Positions 29,364 through 36,841 of a stretch of DNA of 64,000 bases are shown here, piece after piece. Location: NCBI GenBank assembly GCA_003576705.1, contig QOZS01000018.1:33620-97619 (forward strand), written 5' to 3'. The stretch's first letter is position 1, and each line of letters begins with the position of its first letter. The notes beneath the pieces were generated by a model. The model ran no database searches. It was not told the origin of the DNA and saw only the letters and a program-made list of their open reading frames with translations. The position numbers and the translations under genes are program-made. This stretch comes from Desertibaculum subflavum. Lineage in GTDB: Bacteria; Pseudomonadota; Alphaproteobacteria; Ferrovibrionales; Ferrovibrionaceae.

Positions 29364-30224
29364 ATGCCGACCGACGTCACCGCGTTCTTCGACCCGGCGA
29401 CCAGCACCCTCACCTATCTTGTCGCCGATCCGGCCACCGGCGCCAGCGCAGTGATCGATTCCGTGCGCGACTTCGACCAGAAGTCCGGCCGCACCGGCAC
29501 CGCTTCCGCCGACAAGGTCGTCGCCGCCATTCGCGACCGCGGCCTGCACCTCGAGTGGATCCTGGAGACGCATGTGCATGCCGACCACCTGTCGGCGGCG
29601 CCCTATCTGAAGCAGCAGCTTGGCGGCCGCACCGGCATCGGCGCGCGGGTCACCGAGGTGCAGTCGGTGTTCCGCGAGCTGTTCGAGATGGGCGCGATCT
29701 GTGCCGCGGATGGCCGCGAGTTCGACCATCTGTTCGCCGACGGCGAAACGTTCCGGATCGGCGGCCTCGACGGCCGGGTCATTGCATCGCCGGGCCACAC
29801 GCCGGCCTGCGTCGCCTATCTGATCGGCGATGCGCTGTTCGTCGGCGACACCCTGTTCATGCCGGATTACGGCACCGCGCGCTGCGACTTCCCGGGCGGC
29901 GACGCACGCCAGCTCTATCGCTCGATCCGCCGCCTGCTGAACCTGCCGCCGGCGACGCGCGTCTTCACCGGCCACGACTACCAGCCGAACGGCCGCCCGC
30001 TCGCCTTCGAGGCCAGCGTGGCCGAGCAGCGGGCGAAGAATATCCATATCCGCGACGGCATCGGCGAGGACGAGTTCGCCGGCATGCGCGAGACGCGCGA
30101 CCGCACGCTATCGCTGCCCAACCTGATCCTGCCCTCGGTGCAGGTGAATATCCGCGCCGGCGAACTGCCGCCGGCGGAGCCTGGCGGCCACCGCTATCTC
30201 AAGATCCCGCTGGACGCGATGTAA
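29364..30224 (+). CDS. MBL-fold metallo-hydrolase (persulfide dioxygenase/Blh-like)
   Basis: A 286-residue metallo-beta-lactamase-fold protein with metal motif THVHADH (residues 69-75), later SPGHTPAC, VGDTLFMPDYGTARCDFPGG and TGHDYQPNGR. The ADH variant of the motif and the DYGTARCDFPGGD segment are as in ETHE1-type persulfide dioxygenases and rhizobial Blh proteins, which oxidise glutathione persulfide. ATG 29364 is used because GGAG stands 11 bases ahead; an open frame further upstream is not protein-like. It is divergent from the racemase gene. Confidence 0.85.
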   Translation: MPTDVTAFFDPATSTLTYLVADPATGASAVIDSVRDFDQKSGRTGTASADKVVAAIRDRGLHLEWILETHVHADHLSAAPYLKQQLGGRTGIGARVTEVQSVFRELFEMGAICAADGREFDHLFADGETFRIGGLDGRVIASPGHTPACVAYLIGDALFVGDTLFMPDYGTARCDFPGGDARQLYRSIRRLLNLPPATRVFTGHDYQPNGRPLAFEASVAEQRAKNIHIRDGIGEDEFAGMRETRDRTLSLPNLILPSVQVNIRAGELPPAEPGGHRYLKIPLDAM

Positions 30225-30241
30225 CGGCTGACGCGACGCGC

Positions 30242-30925
30242 TCACTCGGAGCGCAGCAGCTTCCACGCGCCATTGGACCCGCGACAGGCCGACGCCAGAG
30301 CCTCCAGCGCCTTGCCGGCCACGGTCGCGCTGGCGAGATATTCGCGGCAGTAGAGGCCGTTCGGATTCTGGAAGGTACGGACCGGGACGATCGCATAGGC
30401 GAGGTTTTTCACCTCGTTCTTCCAGCGGACGCTGTGGCGATCCGGCGCATATTCAAGCGTACGGCCGATGCAGTGATGATCCACCTCGTCCATCATGCGG
30501 CCGATGCGCGGACCCACCAGCGGCCCCGATGCCGCACCCGCCACCGCATAGGGCGCCTTGCTCGGACCGGCGGCGGCAACCGCCTCGCCGCCCAGGCCGC
30601 CGCCGGCAAGACCGACCACGCCGCCGAAGGCGTCGCTGGCAAGGCGAAGCCGGTCGCACACGCCGCGTTCGATACCGTACGGCACCAGGAAAATGTCGCT
30701 TGGGCCGGCATCGGCGCGGCTCGCCCGCTCGGCACGCGGATCGATCAACGGCTCGCTGCGCATAACGGACGAGGGTTCCACTCCCCCATCGGCCGGCACC
30801 GGCGCCGGTGTCAGCATGGCGGAATCGGCGCTCGCCGGTGTCAACCGGACCGTCGCGAGCACGGCCAGTGCGACCAGCCCTAATAGGGCCGGCAGATGAG
30901 GTTGCGTGACAGAAAGCACTGGCAT
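30242..30925 (-). CDS. Secreted surface-antigen-like protein
   Basis: About 227 residues. A hydrophobic N-terminal segment ending in LTPASA resembles a signal peptide or anchor. The middle has a Gly/Ala-rich stretch (FGGVVGLAGGGLGG) and AGAASGPLVGPRIGRMMDEVD, reminiscent of a glycine-zipper region. The end, with VRTFQNPNGLYCREY and ACRGSNGAWKLL, resembles the C-terminal domain of the Rickettsia 17-kDa antigen family (COG4520-like). The start at ATG 30925 is tentative; a GTG at 30991 would add 22 residues but has no Shine-Dalgarno. Probably an envelope protein; function unknown. Confidence 0.65.
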   Translation of the reverse strand: MPVLSVTQPHLPALLGLVALAVLATVRLTPASADSAMLTPAPVPADGGVEPSSVMRSEPLIDPRAERASRADAGPSDIFLVPYGIERGVCDRLRLASDAFGGVVGLAGGGLGGEAVAAAGPSKAPYAVAGAASGPLVGPRIGRMMDEVDHHCIGRTLEYAPDRHSVRWKNEVKNLAYAIVPVRTFQNPNGLYCREYLASATVAGKALEALASACRGSNGAWKLLRSE

Positions 30926-30980
30926 CGGTTTATCCGTGGCGTTTCCCGGCGCGCCTCCCGCGCGTTCCGAAATGTCGCCC

Positions 30981-31016
30981 GGCCGGGCCACGGGGAGGAG
31001 CTATCGTGGCCCGGCC
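30981..31016. repeat. Perfect 11-bp inverted repeat with an SD-like loop
   Basis: GGCCGGGCCAC (30981-30991) and GTGGCCCGGCC (31006-31016) pair perfectly around a 14-base loop that contains GGGGAGGAG. On the plus strand the loop plus arm looks like a ribosome-binding site and GTG, but the frame that follows has no protein character. It may be a bidirectional terminator or a transcript-end structure for the surface-antigen side. Confidence 0.55.
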
Positions 31017-31379
31017 GGGGCCGTCGCTACGCCGGGAAGGGCGCAGCCGTCCGACAAATCCCGAGTATCATCATGCCCCCTTCGTCCCACCTTGCCCGTT
31101 GCCTCAGCCACAACGCCGCCACGCTCTCGCCAGCCAGTCTCCGGCCATCCGCCGGGATGCGCCGACTCGCATCTTCTTGCCGCAGCGAGGCCTTCTCTCG
31201 TATAGCCACGCAACGGTCGCGTCGAGATCGTCGGCACCGGGCTTTCGCCGCGCCGAATGTGAGGGCCCTCCAGGAACTTGGCCAAGCCTTCATCGACGCC
31301 CATTACACCGCATTGGTTTGGAGAATTGTCAGCAGAACCGCAAGAGACACCACAGTGATATTCTGAATTCTCATGAATC

Positions 31380-31406
31380 ATCACCTGTATATCACAGAAA
31401 TATCAC
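31380..31406 (+). promoter_or_regulatory. Three ATCAC direct repeats at 11-base phase
   Basis: ATCAC begins at 31380, 31391 and 31402, exactly one helical turn apart, in the AT-rich region about 155 bases upstream of the lipoprotein/two-component operon. OmpR-family regulators typically bind short direct repeats at this phase, and the operon encodes one, so autoregulation is plausible. No direct evidence. Confidence 0.4.
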
Positions 31407-31558
31407 AACAATTATTAGCTTAAGTTTCCAGAATTAAGAAATGATTCAGAGCAAAAACAGCGAAAGACAGATAATCGCCATTGACCTGCGCGACACGCTG
31501 TTCTCAAGGAGCGGAGCTTGGTAAGAAATGATGACGGATCGCGCACGGGACGGATTGC

Positions 31559-32089
31559 ATGTATTGCCTGACCCCGCACCAGCGGCTCCGCGCCGCAATT
31601 GCGCTGATGACTCTGTTGCTCGCCGCCGCCTGCAGCGAGATCCGATTTGATGACCAGTCCGACGACCGGACGCTTGTCGTGCCGCTGGCCGATCCGCCGC
31701 CCGACCCCGCCAGTTCCTCGCCGCTTGCCGAATTGTCGGTAACGCCGCCGCCCGGTCCGCTGGTCAAGCCGCCGCCGCCGCCCGGACCGGCAGCGCCCCA
31801 GATGGCCGCGGTCGACCCGGCCCCGCCGCCGGCATTGCCGCCGCCCCGGGCTCTGGCCGGGCTCTCCATGTCGGAGACCGAATCGGAACTGGGCCGGCCG
31901 GCGGCGGAAGCCGATCGGGCGCCGGCCAAGGTCTGGCAATATCGGGCCGGCGAATGCTCGGTCGATGTTTATTTCTATCTCGACATGGCCCGGAACGGCT
32001 TCTACGCGTTACATCACGAGGCCCGACGCGGGGCCATTTTGGACGAAACCTGCATTCGCACCATTCAGGAGGCCGGCCGTGTCCGATAA
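31559..32089 (+). CDS. Lipoprotein with Pro-rich linker and SmpA/OmlA-like end
   Basis: A 176-residue protein. A signal sequence with lipobox LLAAACS (Cys about residue 25) is followed by a long Pro-rich stretch (about 46-98), then a small domain starting GLSMSETESELGRP and containing two Cys (GECSVDVYFY and DETCIRTIQ). The end domain resembles the SmpA/OmlA-type fold where a short helix turns into strands, but similarity is weak. Its last 11 bases overlap the response-regulator gene, so it is the first gene of that operon and could report envelope state to the sensor kinase. Confidence 0.75.
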   Translation: MYCLTPHQRLRAAIALMTLLLAAACSEIRFDDQSDDRTLVVPLADPPPDPASSSPLAELSVTPPPGPLVKPPPPPGPAAPQMAAVDPAPPPALPPPRALAGLSMSETESELGRPAAEADRAPAKVWQYRAGECSVDVYFYLDMARNGFYALHHEARRGAILDETCIRTIQEAGRVR

Positions 32090-32825
32090 CTTGGAAACCG
32101 CCCTTCCGGTCATCGTGGTCGACGACGATCCGCTTCTGGTTCGCACGCTGGCCGGCAATCTCGAAGATGCCGGCATCCGCACCCGCACCTTCACCGAGGG
32201 CAGCGCCGCCGTGGACTGGTTCAATCACGGCGGCCGGGCCGCCGCGGTGATGCTGGACTGGCACATGCCGGCACTGGACGGCATGGCCGTGCTGCGCCGG
32301 CTGCGCACCGCGGGGATCGAATCTCCAATCCTGTTCCTGACCGGCCATAGCCAGCCGATCTATGAAGAGGCCGCCCTGGGTGGCGGCGCGGTCGACTTCA
32401 TCGACAAGTCGAAGAGCTTCTCCATCATCCTGCAGCGCCTGCGCCTGGCCTTGGGCCGCGGCGGTGCCGCGGCAATCACTGTGATGTCGGAGCCGGCCCC
32501 GGTCGGCGACCAGGCCTTGACGCTCGACGTCGCCAGTGCCCGCGCCTTCTGGTGCGGCCGCCAGGTCGACCTGACGATCGGCGAGTTCCGTGTCGTACGC
32601 TTGCTGGCCGAGCGCGCCGGACGGGACGTCTCCTATCGCGAGATCTATGATTCGGTGCGCGGCGAAGGGTTCCTTGCCGGCAGCGGCGAGGAAGGCTACC
32701 GCGCCAACGTGCGGGCGATGGTGAAGCGCATTCGGCAGAAATTCCGCGGGGTGGATGAGAAGTTTGACGCACTCGCCAACTATCCCGGCTTCGGCTACCG
32801 CTGGCTGGAGAATGCCGACGGCTGA
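32079..32825 (+). CDS. OmpR-family response regulator
   Basis: A 248-residue regulator. The receiver domain has the acidic pocket VDDDP, the phosphoacceptor Asp in VMLDWHMPALDG, the Thr in LFLTGHS and Lys in DFIDKSKSF. A winged-helix domain with FRVVRLLAERAGRDVSYREI and VRAMVKRIRQKFR follows, ending NYPGFGYRW. The start is GTG 32079 with AGGAGG seven bases ahead. It overlaps the lipoprotein gene upstream by 11 bases and the kinase gene downstream by 14 bases, a fully coupled unit. Confidence 0.92.
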   Translation: MSDNLETALPVIVVDDDPLLVRTLAGNLEDAGIRTRTFTEGSAAVDWFNHGGRAAAVMLDWHMPALDGMAVLRRLRTAGIESPILFLTGHSQPIYEEAALGGGAVDFIDKSKSFSIILQRLRLALGRGGAAAITVMSEPAPVGDQALTLDVASARAFWCGRQVDLTIGEFRVVRLLAERAGRDVSYREIYDSVRGEGFLAGSGEEGYRANVRAMVKRIRQKFRGVDEKFDALANYPGFGYRWLENADG

Positions 32826-34320
32826 GCCGTCGGTCCGGCTGGCGCGGCTCAGGGCGGCCTTCGCATGGCGGCGCTCGCTGCTGGTACGACTCATCGTGCT
32901 GGCGGCGATCTTCATCGCCGTGCCGGTCGCGCTGTACCGCGAGTTCGAGAGCGCCGATGCTGCCCGGCGTGAGCTGCTGCTCGCCTCGATCCGCGCCCAG
33001 GGCACGGCGCTGGCGCAGGCGCTGAAGCCGACCCTCGCGCGCGCCGACTTCATTCCCTATTTCCGCCTGAACGAAGAACTCGCCGCCATGCGCACCGGCG
33101 ATACGGCGCTGAAGCTGCTGTTCCGCCCTGCGAGCCCCGGCGACCGCGGTTTCTTCTACGTCGCCGCCGCGCCGGCGGTCGAGGTCGAGGCTCTGGAAGA
33201 GGAGCGCTGGCGGCTCGCCGATGCCGGCGTGCTCGACCGGTTGACGCAATCCTGCGACGGCGACATGCCGGTCGCGATCCGGATCGACCGGCCCCAGGGC
33301 GGCATCGATCTGCTGACCTCGATCGTGCCGGTGAAGACCAGCGGCGGCTGCTGGGTGCTGGTCGTCGCGAGCGACCTGAAGGACGAGGCAATTGGCGCGC
33401 TGGGCCGGCCCTACTGGCGCTCGCCCGAAGTGGTGCTGGCCGGGCTGATCTACCTTGCGCTGGCCGCTTTCGTCCTGGTGCTGCTGTTTGATCTGTGGCG
33501 CGGCCTGGCGGGCTTCGGCCGGCTGGCCCGCGAAGTACGGGCCGGTGCCGAGGAAGGCCGGTTCGCCGATCGCAACGCGATCCCCGAATTGGCCCCGGTG
33601 GCGGACGAACTCGACCGGCTGGTGGAATCGCTGAAAGGCGCGGCGGACAGCATGCGCCACGCGGCGGAAGAGAACGTGCACGCTTTCAAGACGCCGCTCG
33701 CGACCATCCGCCAGGCGCTGGAACCGCTGCGCCGGCGGATCGATCCGAGCGATGCGCGCGCCTACCAGGCGGCGGAGGCGATCGAGATGGCGCTGCAGCG
33801 GCTGGACGGGATGATCGTCGCGGCGCGCGACCTGGATCGTGCCACCGCCGACACGCTCGACCCGCCGCGCGAACCGGTGGCGCTCGACCGGCTGCTGACC
33901 GGTATTGCCGAGGGCTTCCGCCGTTCGCTGCCGGCCGACGGCCCGCATCTGACCGCCGAGATCGCGCGGGGCATCACGGTCCAGGGCAGCGAGGAGATCA
34001 TCGAAACGGCGGTCGAAAACCTGGTCGAGAACGCGATCAGCTTCTCGCCGCCGCGAGGCGAGATCCGCTTGCGGCTGGTCGCCCGGCGGGGACGCGCGCT
34101 GCTCGAGGTCGAGGACCAGGGGCCCGGCGTGCCGCCGGACCGGTTGGAGCGCATCTTCGAGCGCTACTACTCCGACCGGCCGAAGATCGATGCCGAGCCG
34201 CATTTCGGCCTCGGCCTGTGGCTGGTGCGCCGCAATGTCGAGGCGCTCGGCGGTCGCGTCACCGCGGAGAACCGCCGCGGCGGCGGCTTCAAGGTGACGA
34301 TCGACCTGCCGATTGCCTGA
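32812..34320 (+). CDS. Sensor histidine kinase
   Basis: A 502-residue membrane kinase. An N-terminal helix (about residues 25-42), a periplasmic sensing region of about 170 residues and a second helix (about 205-225) precede a HAMP-like linker. The phosphoacceptor His is in EENVHAFKTPLATIRQ; the ATPase boxes are ENLVENAISFSPP (N), VEDQGPGVP (G1), and FGLGLWLVRRNVEALGG (G2). The VHAFKTPL H-box departs from the usual HE[LIF]KTPL. The start ATG 32812 has GGAG immediately upstream. It pairs with the regulator in the same operon; the ligand is unknown. Confidence 0.92.
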   Translation: MPTAEPSVRLARLRAAFAWRRSLLVRLIVLAAIFIAVPVALYREFESADAARRELLLASIRAQGTALAQALKPTLARADFIPYFRLNEELAAMRTGDTALKLLFRPASPGDRGFFYVAAAPAVEVEALEEERWRLADAGVLDRLTQSCDGDMPVAIRIDRPQGGIDLLTSIVPVKTSGGCWVLVVASDLKDEAIGALGRPYWRSPEVVLAGLIYLALAAFVLVLLFDLWRGLAGFGRLAREVRAGAEEGRFADRNAIPELAPVADELDRLVESLKGAADSMRHAAEENVHAFKTPLATIRQALEPLRRRIDPSDARAYQAAEAIEMALQRLDGMIVAARDLDRATADTLDPPREPVALDRLLTGIAEGFRRSLPADGPHLTAEIARGITVQGSEEIIETAVENLVENAISFSPPRGEIRLRLVARRGRALLEVEDQGPGVPPDRLERIFERYYSDRPKIDAEPHFGLGLWLVRRNVEALGGRVTAENRRGGGFKVTIDLPIA

Positions 34321-34331
34321 CTGTCCTTGCC

Positions 34332-35018
34332 TCAGTAGCCGTAGGCGGTCGTCCGCACGACCACGTGGTTGTGCACGCTACGCACGCCGGGCAGCCCCTC
34401 GGCGGCGACCTGCAACGCCTTGCGCTGCTCGTCCGAGCTGACGCAGCCGCCAAGCTCGACGACGCCGCCATCGACGCTGACATTCAGCAATGCCGTGTCC
34501 ACCCAGGGTTCATGCGCCAGCACGCCGTCGAGACGGCGCCGGATCTCCACGTCCGACAGCGCATGGACCGGCTGTGCTGCGGCCTGCAGATAGGCCTTGA
34601 CCAGATCGGCGCGGCTGACGATTCCAACCAGCCGGCCGTCGCGCACGATCGGCACGCGCTTGACCCGATGACGGTCCATCAGCGCCGCGATCTGCCCGAG
34701 CTCGGTATCCTCGCCGGCGCTGATCACGCGCTTGGTCATCACATCGCCGACCTTGCGCGCATGGCTCTGCACGTAGTCGCGCGCCAGCTCCTCGGCACCG
34801 GCGAGCGCCTCGAGCCACCACGAGCGCCGCCGCTCGGTGCCGGTCTCCGCCCGGTGGATCAGGTCGCCCTCGCTGACGATGCCCGTCACCCGGCCCTCCG
34901 CGTCCACCACCGGCAGGCCGCTCACGCGGTGATCGACCATCATGCGGGCCGCTTCGCGCACCGGGGTGGTCGCGCTGACGGCGACGACATCCCGAACCAT
35001 CACATCCTTTGCCTTCAT
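34332..35018 (-). CDS. CBS-domain pair with C-terminal BON domain
   Basis: A 228-residue protein. Two CBS motifs (residues about 7-60 with VSGLPVVDAEGRVTGIVSE, and about 95-145 with VKRVPIVRDGRLVGIVSRAD) form an adenosine-nucleotide-binding Bateman module. The remaining ~80 residues form a BON domain (VEIRRRLDGVL...VDGGVVELGG...VRSVHNHVVV), a fold linked to phospholipid or envelope binding. AGGAG precedes ATG 35018. No signal peptide is visible. Such CBS-BON proteins are common in alphaproteobacteria and usually have unknown roles, often in stress. Confidence 0.88.
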   Translation of the reverse strand: MKAKDVMVRDVVAVSATTPVREAARMMVDHRVSGLPVVDAEGRVTGIVSEGDLIHRAETGTERRRSWWLEALAGAEELARDYVQSHARKVGDVMTKRVISAGEDTELGQIAALMDRHRVKRVPIVRDGRLVGIVSRADLVKAYLQAAAQPVHALSDVEIRRRLDGVLAHEPWVDTALLNVSVDGGVVELGGCVSSDEQRKALQVAAEGLPGVRSVHNHVVVRTTAYGY

Positions 35019-35106
35019 GGCCGGCTCCTGGGCATTGCCCGGCACGATCCGCCGGGATGCCGGCACTCTCGCGCCGCCCCGGCCGGCCGGCATTGACGCC
35101 GATCAA

Positions 35107-35373
35107 TCAGCGCCGGATGCGCTTCAGGACGACCGTGAGCAGCCAGATCGGCAGGACGACGACGGCACCGAGCGCCACGTATTTCCAGGCCCATTCGGCG
35201 GCATCGACCCCGACCTGCCAGATATTGCGCACCGTGCGCCAGAAATTGGTCAGCAGGTCCTTTGGCGTGATGTCGAAAAAGGTCAACAGCAGGCCGACCA
35301 CGAGGCAGATCACGGCCAGCTTGATGATGGTCGGCAGAAGGCGGGCAGGCATGCGCGGTCCGGCTTGGTCCAT
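35107..35373 (-). CDS. DUF6460-family small membrane protein
   Basis: An 88-residue protein with two hydrophobic segments (about 13-33 and 64-84) around an amphipathic NFWRTVRNIWQVGVDAAEWA stretch. It ends with the basic VLKRIRR. The arrangement matches the uncharacterised DUF6460 family of alphaproteobacteria. The start is tentative (another Met eight codons in). No function is known. It lies between the CBS-BON and ureidoglycolate genes on the same strand. Confidence 0.75.
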   Translation of the reverse strand: MDQAGPRMPARLLPTIIKLAVICLVVGLLLTFFDITPKDLLTNFWRTVRNIWQVGVDAAEWAWKYVALGAVVVLPIWLLTVVLKRIRR

Positions 35374-35452
35374 GACCTAGAATAGCCTGTCGCGGCCGGA
35401 TCGGAATACGGCCCGGAGATTGCAAGACTGAACGCCGCGACCCGCCATGGAA

Positions 35453-36007
35453 TCAGTCCGCTACCGCAACGTGAAACTCGACGCCGTGCCGCTTGCCGTA
35501 ATCGACCTCGTGGGTCAGCGCCGGCAGGCTGCCGTCCCGCGCCTGGCGCTCGATCTCGGCCTGGGTCGCCGCCCCGGTCAGCAGCACGACGTCGACATGC
35601 GGCGCGCCGATCGGGAACCGGCGCAGCGCGTGCCAGGTGCCGCGCCACAGCACGACGCCCTGCCCGCCATCCATACGGAAGGCACGCAGGCTCTCCGGCC
35701 GCGGCGCCGCATCGCCCTCCGTGCCCTCGGTGGGTGGGGCCACGACCATGGCGCAGGCAATGCCGCCGAGCGGCAGGAAGGCCTGGGTGACGGCCAGATG
35801 CCGCTCCAGGCTGGTGAACACCATCGGCTGACGCAAATAGCGGCAGACCGTCATCTCCATTGGGCCGTCGACCTCGAACGGCGCCTTCCAGGTCTGCATG
35901 GTGTCGAAGCTCACCGCAGGCGGCGCATCCAGCGCGCCGACCACGGCGCCGAACGGCGCGAAGGCGGCCTCGGTCAAGGGTTCCAGGGGTATCTCGACGA
36001 CGCGCAT
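35453..36007 (-). CDS. allA: Ureidoglycolate lyase (AllA family)
   Basis: A 184-residue cupin-fold enzyme that splits ureidoglycolate into glyoxylate and urea in allantoin breakdown. It opens with VEIPLEPLTEAAFAPFG and has CRYLRQPMVFTSLERH, FLPLG, FRMDGGQGVVLWRGTWHALR, all typical of AllA. There is no Shine-Dalgarno; TATCAT lies six bases before the ATG, which would fit a leaderless mRNA. It is divergent from the creatininase-family and M20 hydrolase genes, which together suggest ureide catabolism. Confidence 0.88.
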   Translation of the reverse strand: MRVVEIPLEPLTEAAFAPFGAVVGALDAPPAVSFDTMQTWKAPFEVDGPMEMTVCRYLRQPMVFTSLERHLAVTQAFLPLGGIACAMVVAPPTEGTEGDAAPRPESLRAFRMDGGQGVVLWRGTWHALRRFPIGAPHVDVVLLTGAATQAEIERQARDGSLPALTHEVDYGKRHGVEFHVAVAD

Positions 36008-36049
36008 CGCGCGATGATAGCGCCGGGTTGAGGAAAGCAGGAGGGGATC

Positions 36050-36838
36050 ATGGAAATCGAGTGGCGCAAGCTCAGGGCCGATCAGCTGCGCGACAAGGCG
36101 CGCCAGGGGGCCATGGTGATCTGCCCGTTCGGCTCGGTCGAGCAGCACGGGCCGCACCTGCCGGTCGAGGTCGACAGCCAGCTGGGCGAGGCGGTGGCGC
36201 TGCGCACCGCGCGGCTGGTGGCGCAGAAGGAGCCGGTCCTGGTGCTGCCGATGTTCTGGGCCGGCATCGCCGAGCACCACATGTCGTTCGGCGGCACTGT
36301 CACGCTCGATTTCGCCACCTATCTCGCGGTGGCGCGCTGCCTCTGCGAGAGCATCGTGCGGCACGGCTTCAAGCGCATCGTCCTGCTCAACGGCCATGGC
36401 GGCAACGACAACGCACTCCGCGTCATCGCCGACGAGCTGACGCCGAAACTGAAAGTGCCGATCCTGCAGATGACCTACTGGTACGCCGCGGCTACGGCCG
36501 TGGCAAAGAACCTCGATACCCAGAAGGAGCTGCTGCATGCCTGCGAGGCGGAGACTTCGATGATGATGGCGCTGCGGCCCGATCTCGTGGCGCGCGACCG
36601 CATCGCGCTGGCCCGCGCCAACACCACGCCGCAGGTGAAGGATCTGGTCGGCCCCGGCATCTACAGCTGGCGGGCGCTCGGCGCCTCCTCCGCCTCCGGC
36701 GTGTGGGGCAATCCGGAGGCCGCCTCGCCCGAGAAGGGCGAGCGGCTGCTCAACGCCATCGCCGAGGAGATCGCCGGCAAGCTGACCAACAAGGAGCTGT
36801 GGTCGCTGCCGATCCTGGCCGACAAGGTGGAGCCCTGA
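36050..36838 (+). CDS. Creatininase-family amidohydrolase
   Basis: A 262-residue metal enzyme of the creatininase/MftE fold. The metal ligands are in GSVEQHGPHLPVEVD (Glu30, His32, Asp about 42) and NGHGGND, with a Glu near HACEAETSMM. GGAGGGG precedes the ATG. The family includes creatinine amidohydrolase and the hydrolases of riboflavin and mycofactocin pathways, so the substrate is open. Three bases separate it from the M20 hydrolase gene, so the two are one transcript. Confidence 0.87.
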   Translation: MEIEWRKLRADQLRDKARQGAMVICPFGSVEQHGPHLPVEVDSQLGEAVALRTARLVAQKEPVLVLPMFWAGIAEHHMSFGGTVTLDFATYLAVARCLCESIVRHGFKRIVLLNGHGGNDNALRVIADELTPKLKVPILQMTYWYAAATAVAKNLDTQKELLHACEAETSMMMALRPDLVARDRIALARANTTPQVKDLVGPGIYSWRALGASSASGVWGNPEAASPEKGERLLNAIAEEIAGKLTNKELWSLPILADKVEP

Positions 36839-36841
36839 GCC

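Larger units (their letters stand above)
30926..31558. other. Intergenic region of about 630 bases; AT-rich right half
   Basis: No convincing gene on either strand. The left half is GC-rich and holds the perfect hairpin at 30981-31016. From about 31350 to 31480 the base composition drops sharply (many A/T runs, TATCACA, AATTATTAGC), unlike the rest of the window; this is a good place for the promoter of the lipoprotein/two-component operon and contains the phased ATCAC repeats. Confidence 0.6.

Noticed and set aside
31001..31384. A 127-codon minus-strand frame in the same gap.
   Set aside because: No ribosome-binding site and no protein-like pattern.
31006..31437. A 143-codon plus-strand frame with a perfect-looking SD (GGGGAGGAG) and GTG start.
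   Set aside because: Protein is low in hydrophobic core residues, irregular and ends in the AT-rich island; the SD is the loop of an inverted repeat.
31441..31524. A 27-codon frame starting ATGATTCAGAGC before the lipoprotein gene.
   Set aside because: Short, no Shine-Dalgarno, no recognisable features; could be an upstream leader peptide but unsupported.
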